64,000 nt of DNA. Source: Promicromonospora sp049532985. Its GTDB lineage: Bacteria; Actinomycetota; Actinomycetes; Actinomycetales; Cellulomonadaceae. The stretch spans positions 5,146,001-5,210,000 of the forward strand of contig NZ_CP186693.1 of NCBI RefSeq assembly GCF_049532985.1. The letters are read 5' to 3'. Below the pieces are notes generated by a model. The model was not told the DNA's origin, made no database searches, and was given only the letters and a program-made list of their open reading frames with translations. The position numbers and the translations under genes are program-made. How positions within the stretch are numbered: the stretch's first letter is position 1; each line of letters opens with the position of its first letter. Shown piece by piece: positions 41,347 through 50,130 of this stretch.

Positions 41347-41892
41347 TCAGTCGTGCAGGATCAGCTGGAACACGACGTGGTCCTGCCAATCGCCCGCGAT
41401 CTTCAGGTAGCTCGGCGCGTAGCCGATCTTCTCGAAGCCGACCCGCTTCAGCACCGCCTGCGAGGCCGTGTTGTGCGGCAGGGTGGCCGCCTGCAGGCGG
41501 TGCAGGCCGAGACCGTCCCGGGCGTGGGCCGCGAGGGCCTCCAGGGCTCCCGTCATCAGGCCCCGCCCCGTGTACCGCGCGTCGATCCAGTAGCCGATGT
41601 GCCCGTTCTCGAAGGCGCCGCGCACGATGTCGGTGAGGTTGAGCCGGCCCACGATCTCGCCGTCCGGCGCCTCGAGCACCGTGTACAGCGCGTTCCCGTT
41701 GGTGTTGGCGAGCACCTGGACCCACAGCCGGTCCTTGTGCCACTGCTCGGTCCAGAACTCCTCGGGCCGGGCCGGGTCCCACGGCGCCAGGTGCTCCCGG
41801 TTGCGGATGTAGGCGTGGGCGACCGCGACGGCGTCGTCCTTGGTCAGCTCGCGCAGCGTGACGCCGTCGGCGAGCGGGGTCTCGAAGGGCAT
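41347..41892 (-). CDS. RimJ/RimL-type GNAT acetyltransferase
   Basis: 181 residues of the GNAT fold that acetylates protein N-termini or small amines. Features are VTLRELTKDDAVAVAHAYIRNREHLAPWDP at the start, IGYWIDARYTGRGLMTGAL (acetyl-CoA loop) and LPHNTASQAVLKRVGFEKIGYAPSYLKI, the classical RimJ/RimL end with Asn-x-x-Ser. ATG 41892 follows a TACAGT -10 (complement of 41899-41904) by six bases, a leaderless layout. The substrate cannot be read. Confidence 0.9.
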   Translation of the reverse strand: MPFETPLADGVTLRELTKDDAVAVAHAYIRNREHLAPWDPARPEEFWTEQWHKDRLWVQVLANTNGNALYTVLEAPDGEIVGRLNLTDIVRGAFENGHIGYWIDARYTGRGLMTGALEALAAHARDGLGLHRLQAATLPHNTASQAVLKRVGFEKIGYAPSYLKIAGDWQDHVVFQLILHD

Positions 41893-42005
41893 GGCGCCAC
41901 TGTAGGTTCTCGCCGGACTCGTTGGGGAGGCACCCGTCCGACCAGTAGGTCGTGACTTCGTGTCAGCGGAGGATTCTCAGTTCTCGTGTCGGCGGGCGCG
42001 AACTG

Positions 42006-42039
42006 GCGGGCCGGCCGGGCTTCGTGCCGGCCGGCCCGC
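42006..42039 (-). terminator. Hairpin terminator of the minus-strand subtilase gene
   Basis: Perfect 13-bp GC-rich stem (GCGGGCCGGCCGG and its complement) with an 8-base loop GCTTCGTG, about 80 bases downstream of the subtilase stop at 42118 on its strand. The rest of the 41893-42117 gap shows nothing else. Confidence 0.75.
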
Positions 42040-42117
42040 TGCGGGGGTGAGGTCCGCACCGGGATCTCCCACCTCGGCAGAACCCGCACCAGCACGTCGC
42101 GGCGCGGGTCCGGCCTG

Positions 42118-45100
42118 CTACTTCACGAGGTAGGCGCGCTGCACCCTCTCCTTCACGGTGTTGCCGGCCTGGTCGGTGGCCTCGGTCCGCAGCGAGATCG
42201 CGGTCGCGCCTTGCGGGGCCTTCACCCGCGCCACGCCGCCGGACAGCTTGGCCGCGTTCCAGGTCTTGCCGCCGTTCGCGGACCACCAGAACTTCGTCGT
42301 GACGGCGCCGTCGGCACCTTCCACCTGCACGCCGATCGTCGTGTGCGCCGGCGCCCTGCCGGTGGTGCCGATCCCGGCGACGTCGTACCGGACGTCGAGC
42401 ATCGGGCGCTCGTACGGGTCGTCGAACGACCACTCGCCGGGCTCCGCGCGGAACGTCCACTCACCACGCACCCCGGCGCCGGTGTGGAAGACGCCGGACG
42501 GGAGCTTCCCCGTGTACGTCATCGTGTAGTCCGCACCGGCGTCGGGAACGACCAGCTCCGCCCCGCCCTCGGTGGTGTCGGCGACCACCTCGCCGTCCTG
42601 GCGCACCACGAGCCGGCTGGTCCCCGATCCGGCCTCCGCGTTGCCCGCCGCGTCCGACCAGCCCGAGGCCTCGACGAGCATGGTGTTCTCCGCCTGCGCC
42701 ACCTCGGCCTGCGGGGTGCGCGGGGACCCGGCGATCTCCAAAGTGTTGCGGCTGCCGGGCTCGTACTCCGTGAGGTCCGACCGGAACATCGCCACAGGCT
42801 CTCCGCCCTTCTCGTACGACACGTCGCGGGTCCACTCCACGCCGTCGGCCGTCAGGTAGTCGGTACGGGTTCCCACCACCGTGGGGAAGGCGTCATAGGG
42901 CGTCGGGAGACCCTCCAGGTTGCTCTCGGCCAGGCCTCCCCACTGCGCGTTGAGGGTCGCCCCGGACACCGGCTCGTGGTGCGTGACCCTCACCGCGGCG
43001 AGGTCCTTGGCGCGGGCCTTGAACGTCCCGGTCGTGACCGCGGTCTGCGGGAACATCAGGTTGTAGGTGTACGACGGCGGCTTGCCGCCCGTCACCGGTT
43101 CGGACAGGTGGCCCTCGACGGTGACCCGGTGCTCACCGATGGTCGCCGCGGGCGTCTTCCCGAGGAACACCTTCGAGGTGCCCGATGCGAAAATCGCCCC
43201 GGAGACCGCCGGCAGGCCGTCGACGGTCCGCTCGACCATCACCCCGGTGCCGACCGTCTTCGTGGCCTTCGGAGCCTTGATCGACACCGGCATCGCCCTG
43301 CGCGCGTCCAGGGTGACGGTCATGTCGCTCTTCACCGTGAGCTGGGGAATGTCGGAGCTCACCAGCTGCGACACGTCACCGCCCGCGTTCGTCCGGTACT
43401 GGAACCGGGTCAGGTCGTAGGTCCCGGCGGGGAGCTGGTGCACCCCGTCCTCACCGTTCTCGGTGTAGTCCGAGACGTTGTAGCGGCCTTCCAGGTCGTC
43501 CAGCTTCACCAGGCTGTACTCGGTGATGCCCCGGTGCGGCTTGCCGTCGCGCCCGATCCCCTTGAGGGTGACGTCGAACAGCTCCGGCCCCTGCTCCCAG
43601 CCGATCGGCGTGCGCACGGTCGCGCCGTCAGCGCCCGTCGCAAGGATCGTGCCGCTGTACTGACCGGCGTCCCCGGCCGACTCGTCGAGGGTGACACCGA
43701 CCGAGGTGGTGCCGCCGGCGGGGACGGTCACACTGTTCTTGTCGAGCGTGATGCCGGTGGCCGTCGCGCCCTCCTCGTCCGTCGCCTTCACCGTCAGGTC
43801 CAGCGTGACCGTGGTGTCGGACAGGTTGCGGTACCGCACGGACCTCGACGTCGTCCCGTCGTGCGGGAACTCGAGCTTCCCGAACGACACCGACGCCGGA
43901 TGCGCCAGCACCTCCTGCTCGGTCGCCGAGGGGATGTGCAGGCGACCCGCGCCCACCTCGAAGACGGACCCCTGCACCGGGTCTGCCGACCCCATGAGGA
44001 TCGCCTTGGCCTGGACGGGCCGCAGGTCCGGCTGGGCCTGCAGCAGTGCGGCCGCCGCGCCGGCGACGTGCGGCGTCGCCATGGACGTGCCGCTGTACTC
44101 GACGTACGGATCCTTCGTGCCGCCGCCGGAGCGCGCCGCGGCGATCTCGACGCCCGGCGCCGCCAGCTCCGGCTTCACGGCGCCGTCGATCCGCGGCCCG
44201 CGGCTGGAGAACTCCGCGAGCCGGTCGGCGTCGTCCACCGCGGCGATCGTCAGGGCCGACGCCGCCGCCGCGGGATAGCCGATCGAGTCCACCGCGCCGG
44301 AGTTGCCCGCCGCGACGACGAACAGCGTGCCGTACTCCGTGGTCAGGCGGTTCACCGCCTTGGACATCGGGTCCTTCCCGGAGGACTCCTCCCAGTCCGA
44401 GCCGAGCGACATGTTGATCACGTCCGCACCCTGCTTCGCGGCCCACTCCATGCCCGCGATGATGTCCGAGTCGGAACCGGTGCCGTCGTCGCTGAGCACC
44501 TTGCCGATCATGAGGTCGGCGTCAGGCGCCATGCCCCTGTTCACGCCGTCCGAGGCGATGCCGGAACCCGCGATCGTGGAGGCCACGTGCGTGCCGTGGC
44601 CGTCGGCGTCCTGGGTGCCACCGGAGCTGGAGAAGTCCTTCTTCGCGACGACGGCTCCCTTCAGGTCCGGGTGCGACTCGTCGATGCCGGTGTCCAGCAC
44701 GGCGACCCGGACGCCCTTGCCGGTGAAGCCGGACTCCCACGCATCCGGGGCGCCGATCTGCGGGGCGGACTCGGCGTCGCGGGCCTCGGACTTGCCGTCC
44801 AGCCACACCTTCTCGATCTTCGGGGCGTCGGCCGCGGCCGTCGCCGACATCGTGGACACGTCGCCGTCCTGTGCGCGGAGGGTGTCGAGCAGCTCGGTGC
44901 CGGAGGCGCCGCCGACGTCGGCCGCGACCGCGCCGGCCGACATCAGGGTCCGCTGCGGCTCCACGCCCGCGGCCTGCCAGTCGGAAGGAGCGGCGAGCGT
45001 CGCGGCGCCGCCGGCCACGGCCTGCTCGACCAGCACCGGGAGGGTGTCCCGGTTGCCGTAGCCGGCGTCGGCCAGCCCGGCGACGTCGAACAGCCGCTTG

Positions 45101-45435
45101 TCGAGCTTCGTGTCGATCAACCCCATGACGTCGGTCGGGATGACGTACAGGTGGTCACCGTCGATCCGCTTGCTGAAGGCGATGCCCTCACGACCCTCGG
45201 CGTGGCGGATCGACACGGTGCGCCGGCCGTCGGTCCCGGTGGTGAGGGTGACGCGGTCGCCGGTGAGCAGCGTGACCGTGACCCGTTCGGTCTTTCCGGT
45301 CTTTCCGGTCGCCGCGGTCGCCGTGACGCCGGCGGCGGGTTCCTGGGGTGTCGCGGCCGAGGCGCCGGTGAGCGCTCCTCCACCGACGACGAGCGCGACG
45401 GCAAGGGCCGCGGCGGCTGTTGCTCTGCTGTGCAC
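42118..45435 (-). CDS. Large secreted S8 subtilisin-like protease
   Basis: 1105 residues. Signal peptide (ATAAAALAVALVVGGGALTGASA), long pro-region, and catalytic domain with Asp248 (VLDTGID), His280 (DGHGTHVAS), Asn (AAGNSG) and Ser451 (SGTSMATPH). A ~600-residue C-terminal part of beta-sandwich modules (VRYRNLSDTTVTLDLTV and others) follows, with no cell-wall anchor motif. Such enzymes are extracellular degradative or self-processing proteases. GTG 45435 was chosen because GAAGGAAG precedes it and the signal peptide starts at once; a reading 24 residues longer lacks these. It differs clearly from the other subtilase at 36585. Confidence 0.92.
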   Translation of the reverse strand: MHSRATAAAALAVALVVGGGALTGASAATPQEPAAGVTATAATGKTGKTERVTVTLLTGDRVTLTTGTDGRRTVSIRHAEGREGIAFSKRIDGDHLYVIPTDVMGLIDTKLDKRLFDVAGLADAGYGNRDTLPVLVEQAVAGGAATLAAPSDWQAAGVEPQRTLMSAGAVAADVGGASGTELLDTLRAQDGDVSTMSATAAADAPKIEKVWLDGKSEARDAESAPQIGAPDAWESGFTGKGVRVAVLDTGIDESHPDLKGAVVAKKDFSSSGGTQDADGHGTHVASTIAGSGIASDGVNRGMAPDADLMIGKVLSDDGTGSDSDIIAGMEWAAKQGADVINMSLGSDWEESSGKDPMSKAVNRLTTEYGTLFVVAAGNSGAVDSIGYPAAAASALTIAAVDDADRLAEFSSRGPRIDGAVKPELAAPGVEIAAARSGGGTKDPYVEYSGTSMATPHVAGAAAALLQAQPDLRPVQAKAILMGSADPVQGSVFEVGAGRLHIPSATEQEVLAHPASVSFGKLEFPHDGTTSRSVRYRNLSDTTVTLDLTVKATDEEGATATGITLDKNSVTVPAGGTTSVGVTLDESAGDAGQYSGTILATGADGATVRTPIGWEQGPELFDVTLKGIGRDGKPHRGITEYSLVKLDDLEGRYNVSDYTENGEDGVHQLPAGTYDLTRFQYRTNAGGDVSQLVSSDIPQLTVKSDMTVTLDARRAMPVSIKAPKATKTVGTGVMVERTVDGLPAVSGAIFASGTSKVFLGKTPAATIGEHRVTVEGHLSEPVTGGKPPSYTYNLMFPQTAVTTGTFKARAKDLAAVRVTHHEPVSGATLNAQWGGLAESNLEGLPTPYDAFPTVVGTRTDYLTADGVEWTRDVSYEKGGEPVAMFRSDLTEYEPGSRNTLEIAGSPRTPQAEVAQAENTMLVEASGWSDAAGNAEAGSGTSRLVVRQDGEVVADTTEGGAELVVPDAGADYTMTYTGKLPSGVFHTGAGVRGEWTFRAEPGEWSFDDPYERPMLDVRYDVAGIGTTGRAPAHTTIGVQVEGADGAVTTKFWWSANGGKTWNAAKLSGGVARVKAPQGATAISLRTEATDQAGNTVKERVQRAYLVK

Positions 45436-45572
45436 GAGTTCTTCCTTCGCCAGGTCCGGCGACGCGGCCGCCGGACTCCCCCTGTTGACAGCGTCGAACG
45501 TAGCCACGCCCGCCCCGGCGATAGGCCGTTTTAAGGGGCATCTGGGTGAAAGATCAGTTACGTCCCTGATAG

Positions 45573-45662
45573 GGGTGTCAAGCGGTCGGCGCGATCGTCC
45601 AGATCGTCATCGGGGTCAACCCCGACGGGCGCCGCGAGGTCCTCGGCGTCCTCCACCAGTGA
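45573..45662 (+). mobile_element. Short remnant resembling an IS256-type transposase
   Basis: In one plus-strand frame this stretch reads about 29 residues including IVIGVNPDGRREVLGV before a stop. This matches the conserved IGV-x-DGRREVLG segment just after the first catalytic Asp region of IS256-family transposases. Nothing before or after continues the protein and no terminal repeats were found, so it is at most a relic. The 372-base gap 45436-45807 otherwise holds the divergent promoters of the subtilase and dnaK. Confidence 0.5.
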
Positions 45663-45679
45663 CGCCGGGCAGCGCCGTG

Positions 45680-45705
45680 GGAACTTTTCGGCGACCTCCG
45701 GGGTT
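45680..45705 (+). promoter_or_regulatory. SigH/SigR-like heat or oxidative stress promoter of dnaK
   Basis: GGAAC (45680-45684) and GTT (45703-45705) are separated by 18 bases, as in promoters read by the SigH/SigR group of actinobacterial ECF sigma factors. The -10 part overlaps the first HAIR box, so HspR would occlude it. Confidence 0.55.
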
Positions 45706-45723
45706 GAGTGAGATGGACTCAAC
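45703..45723. promoter_or_regulatory. HAIR box 1 (HspR operator)
   Basis: GTTGAGT-N7-ACTCAAC, a perfect inverted repeat differing from the HAIR consensus CTTGAGT-N7-ACTCAAG only at the outer bases. It is 85 bases before the dnaK ATG. HspR is encoded at the end of the same operon, giving a feedback loop. Confidence 0.9.
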
Positions 45724-45765
45724 TTTGCGGCGGCGAGCTTGCTTCCCGTCGGACCCCGACCTAAA

Positions 45766-45786
45766 GTTGAGTGCAGAAGGCTCAAT
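45766..45786. promoter_or_regulatory. HAIR box 2 (HspR operator, imperfect)
   Basis: GTTGAGT-N7-GCTCAAT at 45766-45786, the second HspR-type site, 22 bases before the dnaK ATG. The right arm has two mismatches, so binding should be weaker or cooperative with box 1. Confidence 0.8.
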
Positions 45787-45807
45787 CTGTCGAGGAAGGC
45801 AGGCAAC

Positions 45808-47673
45808 ATGGCACGCGCAGTAGGTATCGACCTCGGCACCACCAACTCGGTGGTGTCGGTTCTCGAGGGTGGCGAGCCCACCGTCATCGCCAACGCGGAG
45901 GGCTCGCGGACCACCCCGTCGGTGGTCGCGTTCTCCAAGACCGGCGAGGTCCTGGTCGGTGAGGTCGCCAAGCGTCAGGCCGTCACCAACGTGGACCGCA
46001 CCATCTCCTCGGTCAAGCGCCACATGGGCACCGACTGGACCGTGGACATCGACGGCAAGAACTACACGCCGCAGGAGATCTCGGCCCGCATCCTGGGCAA
46101 GCTCAAGCGCGACGCCGAGGAGTACCTGGGCGAGCCCGTCACGGACGCCGTGATCACCGTCCCGGCGTACTTCAACGACGCCGAGCGCCAGGCCACGAAG
46201 GACGCCGGGCAGATCGCCGGCCTCAACGTGCAGCGCATCGTCAACGAGCCCACCGCCGCCGCGCTCGCGTACGGCCTGGACAAGGGCAAGGAGGACGAGC
46301 TCATCCTCGTCTTCGACCTCGGTGGCGGTACGTTCGACGTCTCCCTGCTCGAGGTGGGCAAGGACGAGGACGACTTCTCGACCATCCAGGTGCGCGCCAC
46401 CTCCGGTGACAACCGCCTCGGCGGCGACGACTGGGACGCCCGCATCGTCGACCACCTGATCAAGCAGGTGAAGAACTCCTCGGGCGTCGACCTGTCCAAG
46501 GACAAGATCGCGCTGCAGCGCCTCCGTGAGGCCGCCGAGCAGGCCAAGAAGGAGCTCTCGTCCGCGACGAGCACCAACATCTCGATGCAGTACCTGTCGA
46601 TGAGCGAGAACGGCCCCATCCACCTGGACGAGAAGCTCACGCGCGCTCAGTTCCAGCAGATGACGCAGGACCTCATCGACCGCACCAAGGCGCCGTTCCA
46701 CGCGGTGATCCGCGACGCCGGCATCTCCGTGTCGGACATCGACCACGTCGTGCTCGTGGGTGGTTCCACCCGCATGCCCGCCGTGACCGACGTCGTCAAG
46801 GAGCTCACCGGGGGCCGCGAGCCCAACAAGGGCGTGAACCCGGACGAGGTCGTGGCGGTCGGCGCCGCGCTGCAGGCCGGTGTCATCTCCGGTGACCGCA
46901 AGGACGTGCTGCTGATCGACGTCACGCCGCTGTCCCTCGGCATCGAGACCAAGGGTGGCGTGATGACCAAGCTCATCGAGCGCAACACGGCCATCCCGAC
47001 CAAGCGCAGCGAGGTCTTCTCCACGGCCGACGACAACCAGCCGTCCGTGGCCATCCAGGTCTTCCAGGGCGAGCGCGAGTTCACCCGGGACAACAAGCCG
47101 CTGGGCGTCTTCGAGCTCACCGGCATCGCCCCGGCCCCCCGCGGTGTGCCGCAGATCGAGGTCACGTTCGACATCGACGCGAACGGCATCGTGCACGTGT
47201 CCGCCAAGGACCGCGGCACGGGCATGGAGCAGTCGATGAAGATCACCGGCGGTTCGGCCCTGCCCAAGGACGACATCGACCGCATGGTCAAGGACGCCGA
47301 GGCGCACGCCGAGGAGGACAAGAAGCGGCGCGAGGAGGCAGACACCCGCAACCAGGCCGAGGCCTTCGCGTACTCCATGGAGAAGCAGATCGCGGACAAC
47401 CGCGACAAGCTCCCGGCCGAGGTCGTCACCGAGGTCGAGGCGGACATCGCCGCGGTCAAGTCTGCGCTGGAGGGCGAGGACGCCGAGGCCGTGAAGACGT
47501 CGTACGAGAAGCTCGGCGCGTCCTCGCAGAAGATCGGCGAGGCGCTGTACTCGGCCGAGCAGCCCGCGGCGCAGGGCGCCCAGGGCGGCCCGCAGGCGGC
47601 GAACGCGCAGTCCGCCCCCGACGAGGACGTCGTCGACGCCGAGATCGTGGACGACGAGGACGAGCGCAAGTGA
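45808..47673 (+). CDS. dnaK: Chaperone DnaK (Hsp70)
   Basis: 621 residues. Nucleotide-binding domain with GIDLGTTNSVV, the FNDAERQATKDAG segment, FDLGGGTFDVS and VGGSTRMPAV; substrate-binding domain starting DVTPLSLGIETKGGV; C-terminal acidic tail VVDAEIVDDEDERK. ATP-driven folding and disaggregation with DnaJ and GrpE. ATG 45808 follows GAGGAAGG. The lid ends with a short Ala/Gln-rich linker (AAQGAQGGPQAANA), as in other actinobacteria. The operon is controlled by HspR at two HAIR boxes. GTG of grpE overlaps the stop. Confidence 0.98.
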   Translation: MARAVGIDLGTTNSVVSVLEGGEPTVIANAEGSRTTPSVVAFSKTGEVLVGEVAKRQAVTNVDRTISSVKRHMGTDWTVDIDGKNYTPQEISARILGKLKRDAEEYLGEPVTDAVITVPAYFNDAERQATKDAGQIAGLNVQRIVNEPTAAALAYGLDKGKEDELILVFDLGGGTFDVSLLEVGKDEDDFSTIQVRATSGDNRLGGDDWDARIVDHLIKQVKNSSGVDLSKDKIALQRLREAAEQAKKELSSATSTNISMQYLSMSENGPIHLDEKLTRAQFQQMTQDLIDRTKAPFHAVIRDAGISVSDIDHVVLVGGSTRMPAVTDVVKELTGGREPNKGVNPDEVVAVGAALQAGVISGDRKDVLLIDVTPLSLGIETKGGVMTKLIERNTAIPTKRSEVFSTADDNQPSVAIQVFQGEREFTRDNKPLGVFELTGIAPAPRGVPQIEVTFDIDANGIVHVSAKDRGTGMEQSMKITGGSALPKDDIDRMVKDAEAHAEEDKKRREEADTRNQAEAFAYSMEKQIADNRDKLPAEVVTEVEADIAAVKSALEGEDAEAVKTSYEKLGASSQKIGEALYSAEQPAAQGAQGGPQAANAQSAPDEDVVDAEIVDDEDERK

Positions 47674-48365
47674 CCGAGGAGAACCCGCAGGGGACCCCCG
47701 AGCCCGAGGGCTCGGGGGAGCACCCCTTCCAGTTCACGGACAAGCGCAAGGTCGACAGCTCCGGCGACGAGGCGCGCCCGGCCACGCCGGGCGAGCCTGC
47801 TGCGGCGGGCGCGGAGACCCCGGAGGAGTCCGCCCCGGCGGACCAGCCGGGCGAGGCCGCCGGCCAGGAGGGCGCGTCGGACGACCCGCTGGCGGGGCTC
47901 GACTTCGAGCCCTCCGGTGACGCCGGCGAGGCCGCCGAGGTGCTGAAGGCCAAGGCCGAGGCAGCCGAGCACCTGGACGCGCTGCAGCGCGAGCGGGCCA
48001 GCTTCACGAACTACCGCAACCGGGCGCTGCGCGACCAGGAGGCCGCGCGGGACCGGGGCGTGCAGGACGTGCTGAGCGCCCTGCTGCCGGTGCTCGACGA
48101 CATCGAGCGTGCCAAGCAGCACGGCGAGCTGGACGGGCCCATGGCCGCGATCGCGGAGAAGATCGACCAGAGCCTGCAGAAGTTCGGCGTCGAGCGGTTC
48201 GGCAAGGTGGGCGAGGAGTTCGATCCCACCGTGCACGAGGCGCTCATGCACTCGACCGACGCCGACGCGTCGGCCACCACGGTGAACCTCGTGGTCGAGC
48301 CCGGGTACCGGATCGGCGAGAAGGTGGTCCGGGCGGCGCGCGTGGGTGTCGTCGGACCGGAGTAG
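47670..48365 (+). CDS. grpE: Nucleotide exchange factor GrpE
   Basis: 231 residues. A long disordered acidic/Ala/Pro N-terminus (about residues 1-85) precedes the coiled coil (AEVLKAKAEAAEHLDALQRERASFTNYRNRA) and the beta-sheet domain with GVERFGKVGEEFDPTVHEALMHS and VVEPGYRIGEKVVRAARVGV. It releases ADP from DnaK. The start is GTG 47670, overlapping the dnaK stop. A very strong hairpin follows its stop before dnaJ. Confidence 0.96.
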   Translation: MTEENPQGTPEPEGSGEHPFQFTDKRKVDSSGDEARPATPGEPAAAGAETPEESAPADQPGEAAGQEGASDDPLAGLDFEPSGDAGEAAEVLKAKAEAAEHLDALQRERASFTNYRNRALRDQEAARDRGVQDVLSALLPVLDDIERAKQHGELDGPMAAIAEKIDQSLQKFGVERFGKVGEEFDPTVHEALMHSTDADASATTVNLVVEPGYRIGEKVVRAARVGVVGPE

Positions 48366-48372
48366 GTCTCGT

Positions 48373-48417
48373 CTCCCGGAGCCGGGCACGCCCTGACGGC
48401 GTGCCCGGCTCCGGGAG
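48373..48417 (+). terminator. 20-bp perfect hairpin between grpE and dnaJ
   Basis: Perfect 20-base stem (48373-48392 with 48398-48417) and a five-base loop CTGAC, seven bases after the grpE stop and 21 before the dnaJ ATG. It could terminate part of the transcripts or stabilise the dnaK-grpE message, making dnaJ-hspR less expressed. Confidence 0.8.
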
Positions 48418-48438
48418 CACAGTGCGGAAGGAGGTGCC

Positions 48439-49440
48439 ATGACCGGTCAGGACTGGATGGAGAAGGACTTCTACGCCGTGCTGGGCGTGTCCAAGGACGC
48501 CGACGACGCGGCCGTCAAGAAGGCCTACCGCAAGCTCGCGCGCCAGTACCACCCCGACCAGAACCAGGGGAACGCCGCAGCGGAGTCCAAGTTCAAGGAG
48601 ATCGGCGAGGCCTACGCGGTCCTGTCGGACCCGGAACAGCGCCGGCAGTACGACGCCGTGCGCGCCATGGCCGGCGGTGCGCGGTTCTCCGCAGGCCCCG
48701 GCGGCGCCGGGGCGGGCGGCTTCGAGGACATCATGGGCGCGATGTTCGGCGGTGGCCAGGGCCGGGGCGGCCCACGGGTGCGCTACTCCCAGGGCGGGGC
48801 GGGCACCGCGGGCTTCGAGGACATCCTCGGCTCGATGTTCGGCGGCAGGTCCGGCTACGCGTCCACGGGGCCGGCCGGGTTCACCGCGCCGAGCCCGGGG
48901 GCCGACATCGCGGCACAGGTCACGCTGCCGTTCCGGGCGGCCGTGGAGGGCACGACCGCGGACCTCGAGGTGGGCGGCCGCACCATCCACGCCCGGATCC
49001 CCGCGGGGATCAACGACGGCAAGAAGATCCGTCTGCGGGGCAAGGGTCAGCCCGGGACCAACGGGGGCCCGGCCGGCGACCTGGTGGTCACCGTGCACGT
49101 GGCGCCCCACCCGGTCTGGACGCTGGACGGGCACAACCTGCGGATGACGGTGCCGGTCACGTTTGCAGAAGCGGCGCTCGGCACCACGCTGGACGTGCCG
49201 ACCCTCGACGGGTCGACCGTGCGGCTCAAGGTGCCCGCGGGAACGCCGTCGGGCCGCGTGCTCCGGATCAAGGGGCGCGGGGTGCGCAGCGCGAGCGCGA
49301 CGGGCGACCTGCTCGTGGGCGTGCAGGTGGCCGTGCCGCAGAAGCTCAGCAAGAAGGCCAGGGAGGCGCTGGAGTCCTTCGCTGCCGAGAGCGACGGCGA
49401 GGACGTGCGCGCGGGGCTCGCCCAGCGCGCGGCCGAATGA
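48439..49440 (+). CDS. dnaJ: DnaJ-type co-chaperone lacking the zinc-finger domain
   Basis: 333 residues. J domain at residues ~9-72 with the HPD motif (QYHPDQN), then a Gly/Phe-rich region (GGFEDIMGAMFGGGQ, GFEDILGSMFGG), and two C-terminal beta domains (DIAAQVTLPFRAAVEGTTADL, DLVVTVHVAPHPVWTLDGHNLRMTVPVTF). The four CxxCxGxG zinc repeats of classic DnaJ are absent, so it is of the CbpA/DnaJ-class-B type. It stimulates DnaK ATPase. ATG 48439 follows GGAAGGAGG. It lies in the dnaK operon position typical of actinobacteria. Confidence 0.93.
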   Translation: MTGQDWMEKDFYAVLGVSKDADDAAVKKAYRKLARQYHPDQNQGNAAAESKFKEIGEAYAVLSDPEQRRQYDAVRAMAGGARFSAGPGGAGAGGFEDIMGAMFGGGQGRGGPRVRYSQGGAGTAGFEDILGSMFGGRSGYASTGPAGFTAPSPGADIAAQVTLPFRAAVEGTTADLEVGGRTIHARIPAGINDGKKIRLRGKGQPGTNGGPAGDLVVTVHVAPHPVWTLDGHNLRMTVPVTFAEAALGTTLDVPTLDGSTVRLKVPAGTPSGRVLRIKGRGVRSASATGDLLVGVQVAVPQKLSKKAREALESFAAESDGEDVRAGLAQRAAE

Positions 49441-49531
49441 CACCCGGCGCGGTGGGGCAGGTGCCCCGCCGCGCCGGTCTCGGCTAATCTGCCGGGACGC
49501 CGGACCGGCGGTGACGAGACAGGGAGGGCAC

Positions 49532-49984
49532 ATGATCGACGACGACGCACCGGTGCTCACCGTCTCCAAGGCCGCGGAGCTCGCGGGGATGCACCCGCAG
49601 ACTCTGCGGCAGTACGACCGGCTCGGTCTCGTGGTGCCGCGGCGCACGCGCGGGCGCGGCCGCCGGTACTCACGGCGGGACGTGTCACGCCTGCTCCAGG
49701 TGCAGCGGCTCGCGCAGGTCGAGGGCATCAACCTGGCCGGCATCAAGCGCATCCTCGACCTGGAGGCGCACGTCTCGGTCCTGGAGGAACGCCTCAGCGA
49801 CCTGCTCATGCGCGTCCAGGAGGAGGGCCGGGTGTTCGCCGCCGGGCCGTCCGCCGGTGACGTCGTCGTCGTGCAGCGCGGGCAGCGGGTCCGCAGCACG
49901 GCGATGCGGGTCGACCTCGAGCACCGCGGGGTCGGCGGCGGCGCCGTCGTGCTCTGGCGGCCGACGCACCGCCGCGAGGAATGA
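49532..49984 (+). CDS. hspR: Heat-shock repressor HspR (MerR family)
   Basis: 150 residues. The MerR-like DNA-binding domain reads VLTVSKAAELAGMHPQTLRQYDRLGLVVPRRTRGRGRRYSRRDVSRLLQ, characteristic of HspR. A coiled helix (LDLEAHVSVLEERLSDLLMRVQEE) and a basic tail follow. HspR with DnaK as co-repressor binds HAIR boxes; two lie upstream of dnaK. The ATG follows AGGGAGG. The hspR position at the end of dnaK-grpE-dnaJ is standard. It is the only hspR seen in the window. Confidence 0.95.
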   Translation: MIDDDAPVLTVSKAAELAGMHPQTLRQYDRLGLVVPRRTRGRGRRYSRRDVSRLLQVQRLAQVEGINLAGIKRILDLEAHVSVLEERLSDLLMRVQEEGRVFAAGPSAGDVVVVQRGQRVRSTAMRVDLEHRGVGGGAVVLWRPTHRREE

Positions 49985-50076
49985 CGGACGATTTCAGCAA
50001 TGCCATTCTTTCCTTAATGGAAATGCGTACCGGCAGATAGGTAAGGCATTCCTTGCTCTCCGCCTCCTGCATTTCT

Positions 50077-50097
50077 GGAATACGATTGAGGTATTCC
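50077..50097. promoter_or_regulatory. Inverted repeat in an AT-rich intergenic stretch before the DUF1540 gene
   Basis: GGAATAC-GATTGAG-GTATTCC, perfect 7-bp arms with a 7-base spacer, 34 bases before the DUF1540 ATG. The region 49985-50100 has much lower GC than its surroundings and includes other short repeats (TTCCTTAATGGAA). A regulator site or a promoter of a foreign type is possible. Confidence 0.45.
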
Positions 50098-50130
50098 GGA
50101 GGTCAAGCACGGCAGGCGAGGAGAGAACAG

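Noticed and set aside
41986..45534. A 1182-residue open frame on the plus strand opposite the second subtilase
   Set aside because: Arg/His/Gly-rich antisense frame without domains; the minus-strand frame has the catalytic triad and a signal peptide.
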